Origin: Nitrospira sp.
Lineage (GTDB): Bacteria > Nitrospirota > Nitrospiria > Nitrospirales > Nitrospiraceae
NCBI GenBank assembly: GCA_031315995.1
Contig: JALDRG010000009.1
Coordinates: 124,001-188,000 of the forward strand
DNA length: 64,000 nt
Reading direction: 5' to 3'
Positions 9,493-19,051 of this stretch are shown one piece after another (the first letter of the stretch is position 1; every line of letters starts with the position of its first letter). The notes below the pieces were generated by a model. That model worked only from the letters and a program-made list of their open reading frames with translations, did not search any database and was not told the origin of the DNA. Position numbers and translations under genes: made by a program.

Positions 9493-10248
9493 CTAGGCGG
9501 ACTCGAAGAAATGTTTCTGAAGAACGAAGGATTCGAGCGCTTTCCGAACCGATCCTCCCCACCCCCGGTACTCAATCGTTTCTTTGCCGTCGAACCGGAA
9601 TTCCAGACCAAGTTGCGTCCCGTCAGCCTGCATTGTCACGTTTCGGATCACCGCTGTCAGATTGTTGACATGACCGGTGCCGATGATTTCGAACTCAACC
9701 CGCATAACCATCCCCGGATAAAAGTCCTGAACGGGACGTTGAAGGAGCACGCCGCAACCGGACGCGCTCAAGTCCATTAACAGCCCGCCGATGCGCGCTG
9801 TTGGTTCAGATCGTGGATTGGGTGGGTCTTCTTCCACCCGGGAGAGCACAATCGGTTCTTGCGCCGACACTCGCCCATGCTTGCGGAGAGGCACTTCCTC
9901 TACGGTCGGGGGAAATGCCAAGAGGAGAAACGGGAAGGGCTGCATCTGAGTGTTCAGAATCTCGGCGCGGTAGCCGATCATTTTCCCTTCGTAGATGTAC
10001 CGCAACAGACAGACCGTCCCTACTCCGCAGGGGATCGGTTCCCCCAAATGAAACGGCCATTCACAGACGATCCAACTTCGATGCTTCCACCCCAGGACGG
10101 TGGAACCGTACTGCGCCCGCGACTCGTCGTGCGGCAGACTGAGCTGGAGCGAGAGGCCAACCGAGAGGAACGACGATGGATGACGATGGACGACCGGTTC
10201 ACTCACACGCCTACTCCCGATGTTTTCGAGCACAGACACATGCCCCAA
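9493..10248 (-). CDS. YcgR-like PilZ-domain protein (putative c-di-GMP flagellar brake/receptor)
   Basis: N-terminal beta-rich YcgR-like region followed by RIGGLLMDLSASGCGVLLQRPVQDFYPGMVMRVEFEI (D/NxSxxG PilZ motif). Confidence 0.7.
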   Translation of the reverse strand: MGHVSVLENIGSRRVSEPVVHRHPSSFLSVGLSLQLSLPHDESRAQYGSTVLGWKHRSWIVCEWPFHLGEPIPCGVGTVCLLRYIYEGKMIGYRAEILNTQMQPFPFLLLAFPPTVEEVPLRKHGRVSAQEPIVLSRVEEDPPNPRSEPTARIGGLLMDLSASGCGVLLQRPVQDFYPGMVMRVEFEIIGTGHVNNLTAVIRNVTMQADGTQLGLEFRFDGKETIEYRGWGGSVRKALESFVLQKHFFESA

Positions 10249-10313
10249 TCAGCCCTATCGGTAGAACTCCGGAAAACCTAAAGGAACTCCTTCATCAGCC
10301 TGGCCGCCCCGGG

Positions 10314-10341
10314 TAAAGACCGGCTCACCATCAACCGATAT
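10314..10341 (+). promoter_or_regulatory. Weak candidate sigma-28 promoter upstream of HD-GYP gene
   Basis: TAAA-N16-ACCGATAT versus consensus TAAA-N15-GCCGATAA. Confidence 0.28.
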
Positions 10342-10419
10342 ACACCTTACGGCAAAGACACAGCATCGGACCGGCCGCGCTTATTACCATTCGTCCTGAA
10401 GAGTAGGTACAGCCCTCAT

Positions 10420-11676
10420 ATGGCTTCGACAAAACGCATTTCCATCGATCAACTCACCGTCGGTATGTTTATTGCGGGTTTGGATCAGCCTTGGTATCGG
10501 ACTCCGTTTCTCCGCCATAAATGGTTGGTGTCAAGTCCCGACGATATCCTTCAACTCAAGCAACATGGCATTCAAGCCGTCACCATCGATATCGAGCGAG
10601 GGCTGGATGTCGGTGCCGCCATCGCGGTCACGCCAAGCAGTACGCCTCCCCCGGTTGAACCGCCGCCTGCCAGCGCTGAAACCGTTGTTCCACAGCAGAA
10701 CGAGCGCGGCCCCCGATCTGCATCGGCGGCCGTGGCCTATCGCGAAGCGACGGCAGCAGTAGAACGTGTATTCAGTGACCTTGAAGCGGGCCATCCACCC
10801 CAAATCGTGACACTGAAACCGGTTGTGAGCAAGCTCTTGGAGCAGATCGTGGCGCAACCGGAACCGATGCTGATCCAGTTCTGTCTGGATAAAGTCCGAC
10901 GATTTGACGCAACCCTCGCCAACCATGGCATGGATGTCTGCGTGTTAACACTCATCCTTGCGGTGGAGAACGGCTGCGCGGAAGCCGATCGAGAAGCACT
11001 CGGACTGGGAGCCCTCCTCCACGACATCGGCTATCTACGACTTCCGCGTAACCTGTATCGGAAATCAACGCCTCTGACCGATCAAGAGCAGGTCCTGATG
11101 AAACAGCATCCGCAGTTGGCAGCCACGGTGCTGGCTCAAGTGGACTCGATCCCCGATGCGGTCTCGCGTATTATTTTGCAACATCACGAATATCAGGACG
11201 GGAGCGGATTCCCTCAACAGTTGAAGCAGGAAGGCCTGTCCACGCTGGCTCAACTCGTGGGGTTGGCAGACACGTACGACGAACTGGTCAGTGCTCGGCA
11301 TGGCCGTCCCCCCCTGCTACCTCACGATGCAATCCGACAGCTCTTCGTGCTCGGAGCGAAAGGTCGCTATGACAAAACACTGGTCGAAGTCGCCATCAAA
11401 GCCCTGGGTGTCTACCCGCTCGGAAGCCTGATTAAACTCAATACGAATGAATGCGCCGTCGTCGTCGGACTGAATCACGAAGACCGATTACGACCACGTA
11501 TTCGGATCATCAGGGGTCCTGGTGGGGAGCCCCAGCAGAAGCCGACGGACCTCGACCTTCAGAATCAAACATCAGACCAGCCGACGCGCACGATTCTCCG
11601 CGCGTTGGATCCAACGCAGGAACAGGTGAACCTTCCTGAATATCTTGAAACCACGGTCGGCACTCTCTCGCAATGA
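10420..11676 (+). CDS. HD-GYP domain protein with N-terminal DUF3391-like region (putative c-di-GMP phosphodiesterase)
   Basis: N-term KRISIDQLTVGMFIAGLDQPWYRTPFLRHKWLV; LLHDIGYLRLPRNL; ILQHHEYQDGSGFP. Confidence 0.85.
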   Translation: MASTKRISIDQLTVGMFIAGLDQPWYRTPFLRHKWLVSSPDDILQLKQHGIQAVTIDIERGLDVGAAIAVTPSSTPPPVEPPPASAETVVPQQNERGPRSASAAVAYREATAAVERVFSDLEAGHPPQIVTLKPVVSKLLEQIVAQPEPMLIQFCLDKVRRFDATLANHGMDVCVLTLILAVENGCAEADREALGLGALLHDIGYLRLPRNLYRKSTPLTDQEQVLMKQHPQLAATVLAQVDSIPDAVSRIILQHHEYQDGSGFPQQLKQEGLSTLAQLVGLADTYDELVSARHGRPPLLPHDAIRQLFVLGAKGRYDKTLVEVAIKALGVYPLGSLIKLNTNECAVVVGLNHEDRLRPRIRIIRGPGGEPQQKPTDLDLQNQTSDQPTRTILRALDPTQEQVNLPEYLETTVGTLSQ

Positions 11677-14516
11677 ACCATCCTCAGCCACCACGTGCGA
11701 AACCGCCCCAGAATGCCGTGGGCTTCGCTGTGCCATCGGAGGTCTCCACGTTGCTGTGGGATGCCGTGCCGTTGGGCCTCTTCCTCTTGGCAGCCGATCA
11801 GACAATTGTCTTCGCCAATCGCACCGCCGCGCGCCTACTCCGTCGATCCCCCGCGGACTGCGTCGGAGCAGCGCTGCCGGACCTGATCGGTCAGCCTATC
11901 GATCTGAGCGACTCGCTTCGCGCCACCGGTATCTGGATATGGTCGGGCGGGCCACCCTCGCCGACCGACCGGACGGCGAAGAACCATGAGAGCGAGACAA
12001 CCGACTCTACCGCCGTCGAGTGGCAGCAGCTCCGCATCTCCGGGATTCCCTCGGTCGCCACACTGCTGACGCTGCGTGATATCTCGCGTGAATTCGAACT
12101 CGAAAAGGACCGTAACCGACTCGCCGAAGTGGCCGAAGAAAGCCCCTATCCGATCGTCGAAATCGACCGGGACGGCACTCTCGTCTATGTGAATCCAGCC
12201 ATGGCGGACGTGCTCTGTCGATTCGGATACGACCTCGCCGGCAAGCCGGATATTCTTCCGGACAGTCTCCCAGCCCTCGTGGCCACCTGTTTGTTGGAAG
12301 GGCGCACGGTGACCTCGCAGGAAGTCGTGCGAGGCAATGCGTGTTTTAGCTGGACCCTCTGCCCTGTGCCCGGTCACGGGCTCGTGCGTGCCTATGCCAT
12401 CGACCTCGGTGAAGTGTATGCGACTCACCGGGCATTGAACGACACGGCCGATCGCCTCCGTGAAAGCAACCGTCAATTGGACCAAGCGCTCCAGCAGGCT
12501 CAGACGGCGGCCCGTGCGAAGTCCGCGTTTCTGGCCATGATCACGCATGAATTGCGCACGCCGATGAACGGCGTCATCGGCATGGCAAGCCTGTTGTTGG
12601 ATACACCTTTGACCGAAGAACAGCGCTCCTTCACCAACACCATCCAACAATGCGGGGAAGCGCAACTGTCCTTGATCAACGATGTGCTCGAATGCAGCAA
12701 GATTGAAGCGGGCAAACTGGAATTGGAAAGCCTCGATTTTCACTTGCGCACGACCGTTGAAGACGTGCTGTCTCAGTTCGCGGAGCGGGCGCAGCGAAAA
12801 GGCCTGGAGATTACCGGCCTGGTGCATGCCGCCGTGCCGAATGCCTTGCGTGGCGACCCTGGACGACTGCGGCAGGTGCTCACCAATTTCGTGGGCAACG
12901 CCATCAAGTTCACCGAGCGCGGAGAAGTCACGTTGCAGGCATTCCTAGAAAGCGACACTCCGTCCGGCGTGACCATAAAATTTGAAGTGACAGACTCCGG
13001 CATCGGCATTAGCGAGGAGGTACAAGCGCGCTTGTTCCAGGCCTTTACCCAAGCCGACAGCTCCACCACTCGCAAATACGGCGGCACAGGACTCGGCCTC
13101 GCGATCTCGAAACAATTGGTGGAACTCATGGGAGGCAAGGTCGGGCTTCGCAGCCAACCGGGCCAGGGTACCACCTTCTGGTGCACTGGCACGTTTCAGA
13201 AACAGGCGGTGTGTGCGCCGGCCATCGTGCCCTCGGTTGAGCTGAGCGGTCGCCGCATCTTGATTGTCGATGACAACGAGTCCAATCGCACGATCCTTCA
13301 TCACCTGGTTTCAGGATGGGGCATGCAGGATGACCAGGCGCATAATGCCGACGAAGCCATGCAGATGCTGGAACAGGCCGCCGCACAAGGCCGCCCCTAT
13401 GACGCGGCCGTGCTCGATATGCTGATGCCGGGCAAAGATGGCCTCCAACTCGCGCAGGACATCAGGGCGCACCGACAAGGCGCTGGGGTTCGTCTGATCG
13501 TCCTGACCTCATTGATTCAGCCCGGGCATGCCGAGCGGGCGCGCCGCGCGGGATTTACTGCATATCTGACAAAGCCTGTTCGCCATGATCAGCTCCAAGG
13601 CTGTCTTCGCGTCGTATTTGGATTGCAACAGTCGGCCACTGTTCCCCCTCCTGATGGAAGTTCGGCGGTCGCCTCAACCCTGATCACCCGCCACACTCTG
13701 GCCGAACAGCGTGCCCGGCCGCGAATTCTCGTTGCGGAAGACAACGTCGTCAACCAGAAGCTCGCCGTTCGCATGCTGGAACGACTCGGCTATCAGCCGG
13801 ACATCGTGTCCAACGGTCAGGAAGCCCTGGCAGCTCTTGAGCGAGACACTTACGCGGCGATCGTCATGGACTGTCAGATGCCCATACTGGATGGATATGA
13901 GGCGACGCGACGCATTCGCGAGCAGGAACAACGGCCTGATGCGTCCCGGACGCGCGCCCACGTCCCCATCATCGCCCTGACGGCGAATGCTATGCCGGGA
14001 GACCGCGAGCGTTGCAAAGCCGCCGGCATGGATGACTATCTGACCAAGCCGGTAAAAACCGACGATCTCGGACAAATTTTGCAGCGATGGGCTCCGCTGG
14101 CAACTCCCGAGGCAGTCCCGGCTCCGGCGCCCCCCCATGAAATGAGCAAGACCGATGCAGGTATATTTAACGCGACCACCATGTTGGCCAATATCGGCGG
14201 CGATGTCGAACTGTTCGATCAATTGCTGCGGCTGTTTTTAGAACGCCATCGCATCATGGTTCAGGAGATCGAAGCCGCTATCAAGCACAATGATGGTGAC
14301 GCACTTGAACGAGCGGCCCATAGTCTCAAAGGAACGGCGGGGAATCTTTGCGCACCGGATGTGGTGCTCTTGGCAAGCCAGTTGGAAGCCACCGGACGTC
14401 TCGGAACGCTGGCTGAAGCCCCTGCCCTGCTCGCTCAACTTGAACGCACGGTCCAGCAATTGGTCGACGTGTTGACACGCCAGCTCAATCCAGCCGACCC
14501 GACTCAACCCCGTTAG
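11673..14516 (+). CDS. Hybrid histidine kinase: PAS - HisKA - HATPase - REC - REC - HPt
   Basis: MITHELRTPMNGVIGMASLLL (H box), [21 protein letters not shown], two receivers (ILIVDDNESN...AAVLDMLMPGKDG; ILVAEDNVVNQ...AIVMDCQMPILDG), HPt ERAAHSLKGTAGNL. ATGA overlap with upstream HD-GYP gene. Confidence 0.92.
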   Translation: MNHPQPPRAKPPQNAVGFAVPSEVSTLLWDAVPLGLFLLAADQTIVFANRTAARLLRRSPADCVGAALPDLIGQPIDLSDSLRATGIWIWSGGPPSPTDRTAKNHESETTDSTAVEWQQLRISGIPSVATLLTLRDISREFELEKDRNRLAEVAEESPYPIVEIDRDGTLVYVNPAMADVLCRFGYDLAGKPDILPDSLPALVATCLLEGRTVTSQEVVRGNACFSWTLCPVPGHGLVRAYAIDLGEVYATHRALNDTADRLRESNRQLDQALQQAQTAARAKSAFLAMITHELRTPMNGVIGMASLLLDTPLTEEQRSFTNTIQQCGEAQLSLINDVLECSKIEAGKLELESLDFHLRTTVEDVLSQFAERAQRKGLEITGLVHAAVPNALRGDPGRLRQVLTNFVGNAIKFTERGEVTLQAFLESDTPSGVTIKFEVTDSGIGISEEVQARLFQAFTQADSSTTRKYGGTGLGLAISKQLVELMGGKVGLRSQPGQGTTFWCTGTFQKQAVCAPAIVPSVELSGRRILIVDDNESNRTILHHLVSGWGMQDDQAHNADEAMQMLEQAAAQGRPYDAAVLDMLMPGKDGLQLAQDIRAHRQGAGVRLIVLTSLIQPGHAERARRAGFTAYLTKPVRHDQLQGCLRVVFGLQQSATVPPPDGSSAVASTLITRHTLAEQRARPRILVAEDNVVNQKLAVRMLERLGYQPDIVSNGQEALAALERDTYAAIVMDCQMPILDGYEATRRIREQEQRPDASRTRAHVPIIALTANAMPGDRERCKAAGMDDYLTKPVKTDDLGQILQRWAPLATPEAVPAPAPPHEMSKTDAGIFNATTMLANIGGDVELFDQLLRLFLERHRIMVQEIEAAIKHNDGDALERAAHSLKGTAGNLCAPDVVLLASQLEATGRLGTLAEAPALLAQLERTVQQLVDVLTRQLNPADPTQPR

Positions 14517-14637
14517 TCTATTCAAACCACATGCGAAGACAGCAGCGCTCTTTTCAGAGACGCTATCGTGCTGCAGGCATCGCACCCCGTTGACGAGAAT
14601 TGACAATGAGCCTAGTGCGCGAAGAATGAACCGTTCT

Positions 14638-15114
14638 TTAACGAACCGACGCCTGAAGCGGAGCGGCAGGAGACGGGCTTTGGGAGGAGGCAGCGGAAAA
14701 AAGCGGGTACCGAGTCGGCCAATCCTCCGAGAGCACCAATTGTTTACAGAGTCTGTTCCGATGATTCATGATCAGCGGCCCGCGCAGATTGGCCGTTACG
14801 GCACTGGGATCGTCCGAGGGAATGGTTAAGATGGCGACGACGGACAGTTCGTCGCCGTCCTGCTTCTGAATCTCGATCAGCGCATCCGACGTAATCGCGA
14901 TTTCATAGTCGGGCTTGAAGAAAGACGGGTCAAGAATCACGAATGCCAGTTGCGGTTCCTCCACGCACTGCAACCACTTGAACGGAGCATCGGTATCGTG
15001 ATCCAGGACCACGTACTTGGTCCACTCCGGAAAACCTAGGATGCCGGAAGGAAATACCAGGAGCGTGTCCTCGTTCACGTCAAACGTCCCGAACCTACTC
15101 GACTGACACTTCAT
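14638..15114 (-). CDS. fliW: Flagellar assembly factor FliW
   Basis: TLLVFPSGILGFPEWTKYVVLDHDTDAPFKWLQCVEEPQLAFVILDP is typical FliW; adjacent to csrA. Confidence 0.92.
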   Translation of the reverse strand: MKCQSSRFGTFDVNEDTLLVFPSGILGFPEWTKYVVLDHDTDAPFKWLQCVEEPQLAFVILDPSFFKPDYEIAITSDALIEIQKQDGDELSVVAILTIPSDDPSAVTANLRGPLIMNHRNRLCKQLVLSEDWPTRYPLFSAASSQSPSPAAPLQASVR

Positions 15115-15123
15115 GACGTTCTC

Positions 15124-15369
15124 TCAGCCTCCGCGACGCCCGGTTTTGTTCGATAGTTGGCGAAAGGCTTCCAGCGGAATGACTCTAGGTCCCGCGGCGC
15201 TTTTATTTTCGTCCTGAATTCTCGCATGCACTTCATCGCGATGTACTTGCACATTGGGCGGAGCTTCGATTCCCAGCCTGACCTGTCCGCCCTTGATGCC
15301 AAGCACCACGATGCGAACATCGGGACCGATGGTCACGCCCTCTCCCCGGCGTCGTGTTAAGACCAGCAT
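15124..15369 (-). CDS. csrA: Carbon storage regulator CsrA
   Basis: MLVLTRRRGEGVTIGPDVRIVVLGIKGGQVRLGIEAPPNVQVHRDEVHARIQDENK. Confidence 0.95.
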   Translation of the reverse strand: MLVLTRRRGEGVTIGPDVRIVVLGIKGGQVRLGIEAPPNVQVHRDEVHARIQDENKSAAGPRVIPLEAFRQLSNKTGRRGG

Positions 15370-15442
15370 ACAAGCCTTCCTTGGCGTGTGAATACGGGTA
15401 CATGGGTATATCGGTTTCGGTAGAGATCAACTTGAGCGTCGG

Positions 15443-16333
15443 TCAGCGGAGATAGTTGATCAACGAGGTGTCAAAAATCTTGGTGAAGGTCTGGCTGGCG
15501 GCTTGCACCGCGACTTCCTGGAGGCGAAGCTGGGTAATCGCCGTCGCAAGGTCGGCATCCTGGTTATCCGAGATGGCTTTTGTGATGGTCAACCGGGCGG
15601 TGTCCAATGCGTCGTGCGTGACTTGCAGTCGGTTGGCCAATGCTCCGATGGTACCCTGGGCATCGCTGATTTGAGCCGTGGCCAGATCGAGATTACCGAG
15701 GCCGGCCTGAATGCCGTTACGGTCATTGCCTTCCAGTGCGGTCAAAAGATCACGAAGTGAATCGAAGATATTGTTGCTCGTGCCGGTAAAGATACTGCTT
15801 CCCGGCATGAGAATTTGAACGGTCTGATTTTCACTGACTGCGATCGATTGAGTTTCGCTGTTGCCGTGATAGGCCACATTATCCCCTGAAGAAATCGTGA
15901 AGGGGGTCACGTCGGTTTTGGTCCCGGCAAAGATCGCTTGCCCGGCCACTTCCGTATTGCCCAGTTGAACCAATTGACGCTGCAACTGGCGAATTTCCTT
16001 GGCGATACTCTGCCGCCCCTCCGCCGAAGTCGTGTCACTACTGGCTTGAATGGTCAACTCACGAACTCGCGTGATGAGGTTTTGTGTCTGGCCCAATGCC
16101 TGGTCTGCGGCATCGACTCTGGCCGTCCCGAAATTGATATTTCGAATCCATTGCGCCGTCTGCGAAAGCGCCGATTTATCGAGCACGATCTGCCCGAACG
16201 CGCTCGGATCGTCTGAAGGATTGGTGACCCGTTTTTGGCTGGAAATCTGCTCCTGCGAGGTCAGCATTTGCAAACGAGATCGCTGGAGATTGCCGAGGAG
16301 GGTTCCGTACATCTGTTGATCGGCGACTCTCAT
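15443..16333 (-). CDS. flgL: Flagellar hook-associated protein 3 FlgL
   Basis: MRVADQQMYGTLLGNLQRSRLQMLTSQEQISSQKRVTNPSDDPSAFGQ; position next to flgK. Confidence 0.92.
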   Translation of the reverse strand: MRVADQQMYGTLLGNLQRSRLQMLTSQEQISSQKRVTNPSDDPSAFGQIVLDKSALSQTAQWIRNINFGTARVDAADQALGQTQNLITRVRELTIQASSDTTSAEGRQSIAKEIRQLQRQLVQLGNTEVAGQAIFAGTKTDVTPFTISSGDNVAYHGNSETQSIAVSENQTVQILMPGSSIFTGTSNNIFDSLRDLLTALEGNDRNGIQAGLGNLDLATAQISDAQGTIGALANRLQVTHDALDTARLTITKAISDNQDADLATAITQLRLQEVAVQAASQTFTKIFDTSLINYLR

Positions 16334-16363
16334 AGTAGCAACTCCTGTGAGACGACGAGACGG

Positions 16364-17758
16364 TTACCGTTTTAAGCCCAGAATAGTCTGCAGCATCTCA
16401 TCGCTGGTGGTGATCAGTTTCGAAGCGGCCTCGAAGGCGCGTTGATACTTCAGCAGGTTGATGAGTTCTTCATCCATTGAGACGCCTGACACTTCCGCTC
16501 GATGGGCCAGCAATTGGTCGTGCAGAATCTCCTGCCCTTGCAGATCGCGCGTGACGCCTTGGAGGGTCGCTCCGAAGCTTCCGGCCATGGCGCTATAGTA
16601 GCTCTGAAACGTCGTATTCCCCAATCCTGCCACCGTGGCCGTTTGCAGACTGCTCAACGCCAGTGCGTTCACGTTGTTCCCGGGCACCCCGGCGGCCGTC
16701 GACGAAGCGGCAATCTTCTGTCGATCGGTCAAGGCCAAGCTGATCGTGTTTGCCGTGGTACCGGTCACCGTAAAGAAGTCTTGCGTCGTGGATCCATCCA
16801 GGCCATATCCCAGGCGATGTTGGGTGTTGACCTGCGAGACGAGTTGGGACGTGAGGGTATTGAGAGACGTTTGCAGACCGGCAGCGGTGGTGTCACGCGC
16901 GTCGATCAAACCCTTGAGACGGCCACCGTTGATCGCCGACGTGATATCCGTATTGGGCCCGGTCCCGCCGTCAAATCGCACATCCAGGAGACCGTTGTTG
17001 GTCACATTGGCGACACCCGCCAGTGTATACGCCTTCTGCTCCGTAACCAACACCTGTCCGATCCCGACGAACACCGTGACCTGTCCGGTAGCGTCCTCAA
17101 TCGAAGAAATATCGACCAGTCCGGCGAGGTCATTGAGAAACCGACCGCGTTGATCGCGCAAATCATTGGCCTGCTGGCCGCTGACTTCAGTCAGTTTAAT
17201 CTGTCTGTTCAAGTCGGCAATCTTGCCGGCCAGGGCGTTGACGTCGTTGATACCGCTTTGAATCTGGCCGTCCAGCGAAACCCGTTGGGCCCCCAGTTGC
17301 GTGCCGGCCTGATTCAGAAGTTTGGTAAGCCCATCGGCCTTTGTCAGCAACACCGTGCGGGCGGTCAGGTCGGCAGGATTCGTGGCGACATCTTGCCAGG
17401 CCTTGAAGAACTCATCAATGCCTGCTGCGATGCCTTGCTCGTTCGAATCATTGAACAACAACTGAATTTGCGAGAGGGCTTTCTGCGATGCTCCGAACTC
17501 GCCCACCCGCTCGTTCGAGCTCAATATCTGTTGTTCGACGAAGCTATCGACGGAACGCCGAATTTGAGTCGCCTCGACGCCGGTCCCGATCTGGCCGGGT
17601 CGACCATTCTCAGGCGGAGTTTCGTTGAGGATGATCTCCTGCCGGGAGTAGCCTGGAGTGCTGACGTTGGCGATGTTTTGGCCGGTGACCGCCAGCGCTC
17701 GCTGGTAGGTGCTTAAGGCGTTGGAGCCGATTCCGAATAGTCCGTTCAGTCCCGACAT
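16364..17758 (-). CDS. flgK: Flagellar hook-associated protein 1 FlgK
   Basis: MSGLNGLFGIGSNALSTYQRALAVTGQNIANVSTPGYSRQEIILNE; C-term LINLLKYQRAFEAASKLITTSDEMLQTILGL. Start corrected to internal Met. Confidence 0.94.
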   Translation of the reverse strand: MSGLNGLFGIGSNALSTYQRALAVTGQNIANVSTPGYSRQEIILNETPPENGRPGQIGTGVEATQIRRSVDSFVEQQILSSNERVGEFGASQKALSQIQLLFNDSNEQGIAAGIDEFFKAWQDVATNPADLTARTVLLTKADGLTKLLNQAGTQLGAQRVSLDGQIQSGINDVNALAGKIADLNRQIKLTEVSGQQANDLRDQRGRFLNDLAGLVDISSIEDATGQVTVFVGIGQVLVTEQKAYTLAGVANVTNNGLLDVRFDGGTGPNTDITSAINGGRLKGLIDARDTTAAGLQTSLNTLTSQLVSQVNTQHRLGYGLDGSTTQDFFTVTGTTANTISLALTDRQKIAASSTAAGVPGNNVNALALSSLQTATVAGLGNTTFQSYYSAMAGSFGATLQGVTRDLQGQEILHDQLLAHRAEVSGVSMDEELINLLKYQRAFEAASKLITTSDEMLQTILGLKR

Positions 17759-17769
17759 ACGACCACCCG

Positions 17770-18219
17770 TTACCCCTTGGCGCTTACCCTGCCCCTGCTT
17801 CCTGCCACCGCTGCGCCGGAAGAAGAATAGAGCGCCGCCGACTCCGGTGAGCATTGCCAGAGCCGAAGCGTGCCTTGTAAAAATTCGAGCGACTGCCCGA
17901 TGAGCGCGGCATTGAACCGATTCAGCCGATCGGTCCGCCCTATCGCCGCGACGAGGTCGACTTCTTCTTGCGTTCGCGCGGAGGATGGGACAAGCGGATC
18001 TGCGACAGTCGATCGATTTCGACGCTGCTGTTCCAGTCCTCGTACCTCATCCAGCAGTTGAGTCTTGCGCATGGTGACCGACGTGAATTGTCCGAAGGAA
18101 AGCGACCGAATCGCGTCCTGCTCCTCAAGCAACAGCGCCTGAAAGGCAGTGAGCTTGTCGCGCATGCGACGAATGAGCGAGTCGGTTTCATTGGGGGCTG
18201 ACTGTGGGACGGTCGACAC
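17770..18219 (-). CDS. flgN: FlgN-like flagellar export chaperone
   Basis: Small helical protein MSTVPQSAPNETDSLIRRMRDKLTAFQALLLEEQDAIRSLSFGQFTSVTMRKTQLLDEVRGLEQQ between flgK and flgM. Confidence 0.75.
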   Translation of the reverse strand: MSTVPQSAPNETDSLIRRMRDKLTAFQALLLEEQDAIRSLSFGQFTSVTMRKTQLLDEVRGLEQQRRNRSTVADPLVPSSARTQEEVDLVAAIGRTDRLNRFNAALIGQSLEFLQGTLRLWQCSPESAALYSSSGAAVAGSRGRVSAKG

Positions 18220-18294
18220 CGTGGCTCCTCCTCGACAATGCGATTCCGACCTACGAGGACAGGTGAAGAAAGGATCGAGCCGTCTAGCGGCTCG

Positions 18295-18600
18295 CTACAG
18301 GACGGCGTCGGTCAGGACGTTACGAATGATGGCATCCGCAACCTTTTTGCCGTCCACGTTGTACGTACCCCCTTCGACGGACTGACGGATGTGACCGACT
18401 CTGGCATCACGTTCCGTATCCGGTTGCTCCGCCGTTGCCCTCAGGCGTTGGAGCTCCTTGGCCTGGTCTGAAATCTGGACGCGGTCTTGTGGCTGTGTTC
18501 CCTGAGACGCTGCCTTCTTGTGGTGCGTCCGTTCAGTTTCCTGAACTCCTAACAGAATTTTCGCGAGATCTGCCGACCGGCCGTTGTGTGAGATCTCCAT
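18295..18600 (-). CDS. flgM: Anti-sigma-28 factor FlgM
   Basis: Small protein ending ARVGHIRQSVEGGTYNVDGKKVADAIIRNVL, typical FlgM C-terminus; upstream of flgN. Confidence 0.82.
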   Translation of the reverse strand: MEISHNGRSADLAKILLGVQETERTHHKKAASQGTQPQDRVQISDQAKELQRLRATAEQPDTERDARVGHIRQSVEGGTYNVDGKKVADAIIRNVLTDAVL

Positions 18601-18661
18601 GACTACTTCTCCTCCCCGGTTGCCAGGGTGTTCCGAAAGGCCTTTCCCCTAGTCGAGTCCT

Positions 18662-18688
18662 CTATCGGCTCGATCGGCCTGGAACTTG
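18662..18688 (-). promoter_or_regulatory. Weak candidate sigma-28 promoter upstream of flgM
   Basis: Minus strand CAAG-N15-GCCGATAG; -10 matches 7/8, -35 poor. Confidence 0.33.
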
Positions 18689-18703
18689 AGGGAAGCACAC
18701 GAA

Positions 18704-19042
18704 TTAGGGGAGTTTTTCGGCATACGCATCGACAAACGCCGAAATGCCGATCCCCCCCGCCTCTGTGGACAATTTGGCAATCTCTTGATCGTAAAAGGAG
18801 TACCAGACCTGTTCCCCCTTCCGATCCAGTAGGCCTTTGGGGACAGTTTCTCTCATACTTTTAATAAGATAGGAGATGAAATACGATTCAAACTCCTGAC
18901 CGGCTTTATGAAGGCCTGCACGGGCCTTCTCCCCAGTCTGCACCTGGTCGACCGGACTACGGAATCCGAGCGGCTGGGATGTCGCCATCTGAGCTAGGTC
19001 AAGTTGTCCGGCCATAAGATTGTGAATTTCCATACGACACAA
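18704..19042 (-). CDS. flgJ: FlgJ-type rod-binding protein, rod-binding domain only (no muramidase domain)
   Basis: KAGQEFESYFISYLIKSMRETVPKGLLDRKGEQVWYSFYDQEIAKLSTEAGGIGISAFVDAYA; 112 aa. Confidence 0.83.
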   Translation of the reverse strand: MCRMEIHNLMAGQLDLAQMATSQPLGFRSPVDQVQTGEKARAGLHKAGQEFESYFISYLIKSMRETVPKGLLDRKGEQVWYSFYDQEIAKLSTEAGGIGISAFVDAYAEKLP

Positions 19043-19051
19043 TGCCTTTCG

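Noticed and set aside
10249-10310. sigma-28-like CTATCGGT element upstream of the PilZ gene
   Set aside because: The -35 half does not match TAAA at correct spacing.
14517-14637. Possible terminator between convergent hybrid kinase and fliW
   Set aside because: Only imperfect inverted repeats and no T-tract; insufficient support.
16502-17716. 404-aa plus-strand ORF antisense to flgK (and similar long antisense ORFs, e.g. 60082..61479, 27844-region, 43420-region)
   Set aside because: High-GC codon bias creates long mirror ORFs; the opposite strand encodes clear conserved proteins and these show no domain features.
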